Below the pieces are notes generated by a model. It did not search any database and was not told the origin of the DNA. It worked only from the letters and a program-made list of their open reading frames with translations. Positions 5,803 to 6,262 of a stretch of DNA of 6,262 nucleotides are shown here, one piece after another. This stretch comes from Deltaproteobacteria bacterium (GTDB lineage: Bacteria; Desulfobacterota; Desulfarculia; Adiutricales; Adiutricaceae): the NCBI GenBank assembly GCA_031279155.1, contig JAITJB010000241.1, forward strand, positions 1 through 6,262, given 5' to 3'. Positions within the stretch are counted from its first letter, which is position 1, and each line of letters starts with the position of its first letter. Position numbers and translations under genes: made by a program.

Positions 5803-5815
5803 TATCAAAAGATTA
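5803..5815 (+). promoter_or_regulatory. IHF-type binding site upstream of the pilin promoter
   Basis: TATCAAAAGATTA matches the IHF consensus WATCAANNNNTTR at every defined position. It is centred about 70 bases upstream of the predicted sigma-54 start and next to A/T tracts. IHF commonly bends DNA between a sigma-54 promoter and its upstream activator at such a distance. The match could be chance in AT-rich DNA, but the position supports it. Confidence 0.5.
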
Positions 5816-5940
5816 TTTTTAGAAAATTTTCGGTTTTTGTTTAAGCCTTTCCAAATAAGCATGGGTTCTTAGGAGACTCGCCAGAGGCTAGAATAAAAAA
5901 AGAAAATAAAATCAGATAGTTATCTTAGAAAGTTTGACGC

Positions 5941-5966
5941 GGGCTTAAATTTTGGGTTTAATTTTT
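5941..5966. repeat. Imperfect tandem 13-base repeat
   Basis: GGGCTTAAATTTT (5941-5953) is followed directly by GGGTTTAATTTTT (5954-5966), 11 of 13 bases identical. It abuts the dyad at 5966-5981 and lies about 205-230 bases upstream of the predicted pilin start, within the range where sigma-54 enhancers can act. No known protein site is recognised. Confidence 0.4.
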
Positions 5967-5981
5967 TGTCCGTCCGAACAA
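5966..5981. repeat. Imperfect 16-base dyad, candidate regulator site
   Basis: TTGTCCGTCCGAACAA pairs at six of eight positions about its centre. A second TGTC follows at 5983-5986 on the same strand, 16 bases after the first at 5967-5970. PilR sites in Pseudomonas are described as repeated TGTC-containing elements, so this is a candidate enhancer for the pilin promoter. The core is short and the assignment tentative. Confidence 0.3.
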
Positions 5982-6071
5982 ATGTCTGGTCGTGAAAAGC
6001 GCAGTTTACGTCTACCCAAACTTTTAGAGTCAGAAATTACTCTGTTGCCAGTCGTCAAAAGTGGTTAAATT

Positions 6072-6091
6072 TAATATATATATGTATATAT
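6072..6091. repeat. Alternating AT tract
   Basis: A 20-base run of alternating A and T broken by a doubled A and a single G. It is a low-complexity, easily melted stretch within the AT-rich region and has no recognised function. Confidence 0.6.
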
Positions 6092-6262
6092 GGTAAAAAA
6101 TTTAAAAATAAAATAAACTAGGAAGATAAATAAATTAAATAGTCATAATAATAGAATTTAGCCAGCTATTAATGCTCAAAGGTTAATAACGACACAAATC
6201 CAAGTAAATTAAGGTTAGAAAGAGTGGATTGGCGCCATGCAAAATTAGAGATATTTTGACTA

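Larger units (their letters stand above)
5643..6262. other. Long AT-rich intergenic region upstream of the pilin gene
   Basis: About 620 bases with no gene I can support on either strand, and no tRNA or rRNA. The first 175 bases hold the pilin leader, the sigma-54 promoter and the IHF-type site. From about 5820 to the window end the DNA is strongly AT-rich, except for a less AT-rich island at about 5966-6060 that contains short repeats. Beyond 6060 it is almost pure A/T, including an alternating AT tract. The region could hold the enhancer for the pilin promoter or the remains of a lost gene; nothing decides between these. Confidence 0.6.

Noticed and set aside
5982..6068. A 28-codon plus-strand reading frame starting MSGREKRSLRLPK inside the pilin upstream region.
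   Set aside because: There is no Shine-Dalgarno sequence, the length is well within chance, and the product is not recognised; overlapping minus-strand frames are equally open.
6169..6261. A minus-strand frame open from the right edge for 30 codons to a TAA, possibly the end of an upstream gene.
   Set aside because: A second frame is also open for 25 codons there, the base composition is AT-rich unlike the real genes, and the peptide resembles nothing I know.
5643..6262. A CRISPR array, tRNA or insertion sequence in the long intergenic region.
   Set aside because: No regularly spaced repeats, no T-loop or cloverleaf pattern, and no transposase fragment or terminal inverted repeats were found.

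Overview
All five genes in this window read on the minus strand. The window suggests a Gram-negative bacterium of the deltaproteobacterial type (Desulfobacterota/Myxococcota sensu lato). The reasons are a cysteine-free type IVa pilin with the N-terminal core typical of that group, a sigma-54-like promoter in front of it, a DUF2723 membrane protein with an HPAGFPTY signature, and a BepA-like M48 protease. The genus cannot be fixed from sequence alone. The coding DNA has intermediate GC with many TTA/CTA leucine and GCC alanine codons, while the long intergenic region at the right end is clearly AT-rich.

Layout in order of transcription (right to left). 6262-5643: about 620 bases without a convincing gene. 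It is AT-rich and holds short repeats, a good IHF-type site and a GG-N10-GC sigma-54-type promoter. 5626-5204: a type IV major pilin gene with a strong Shine-Dalgarno sequence, followed by a textbook intrinsic terminator (5172-5132), so it is probably a single-gene unit. 5067-2791: a 758-residue DUF2723 GT-C-type membrane glycosyltransferase with a TPR tail. 2794-2135: a 219-residue membrane-anchored helical protein of unknown function, joined to the previous gene by a 4-base ATGA overlap. 2038-824: a secreted, C-terminally anchored protein of three Ig-like/NEW3-type domains, with its own extended -10 promoter. 823-672: a spacer crowded with inverted repeats. 671-1: the N-terminal 223 residues of an exported M48 zinc metalloprotease, cut by the window edge.

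How the genes may work together. Everything here acts in or on the cell envelope. DUF2723 proteins include human TMEM260, a protein O-mannosyltransferase that modifies Ig-like IPT domains. A DUF2723 enzyme next to an exported multi-Ig-like protein and beside a Ser/Thr-rich pilin therefore suggests, as inference only, a protein O-glycosylation cassette: enzyme, membrane accessory and Ig-like or pilin acceptor, with an M48 envelope protease nearby. Nothing in the sequence proves the sugar, the acceptor or the partnership.
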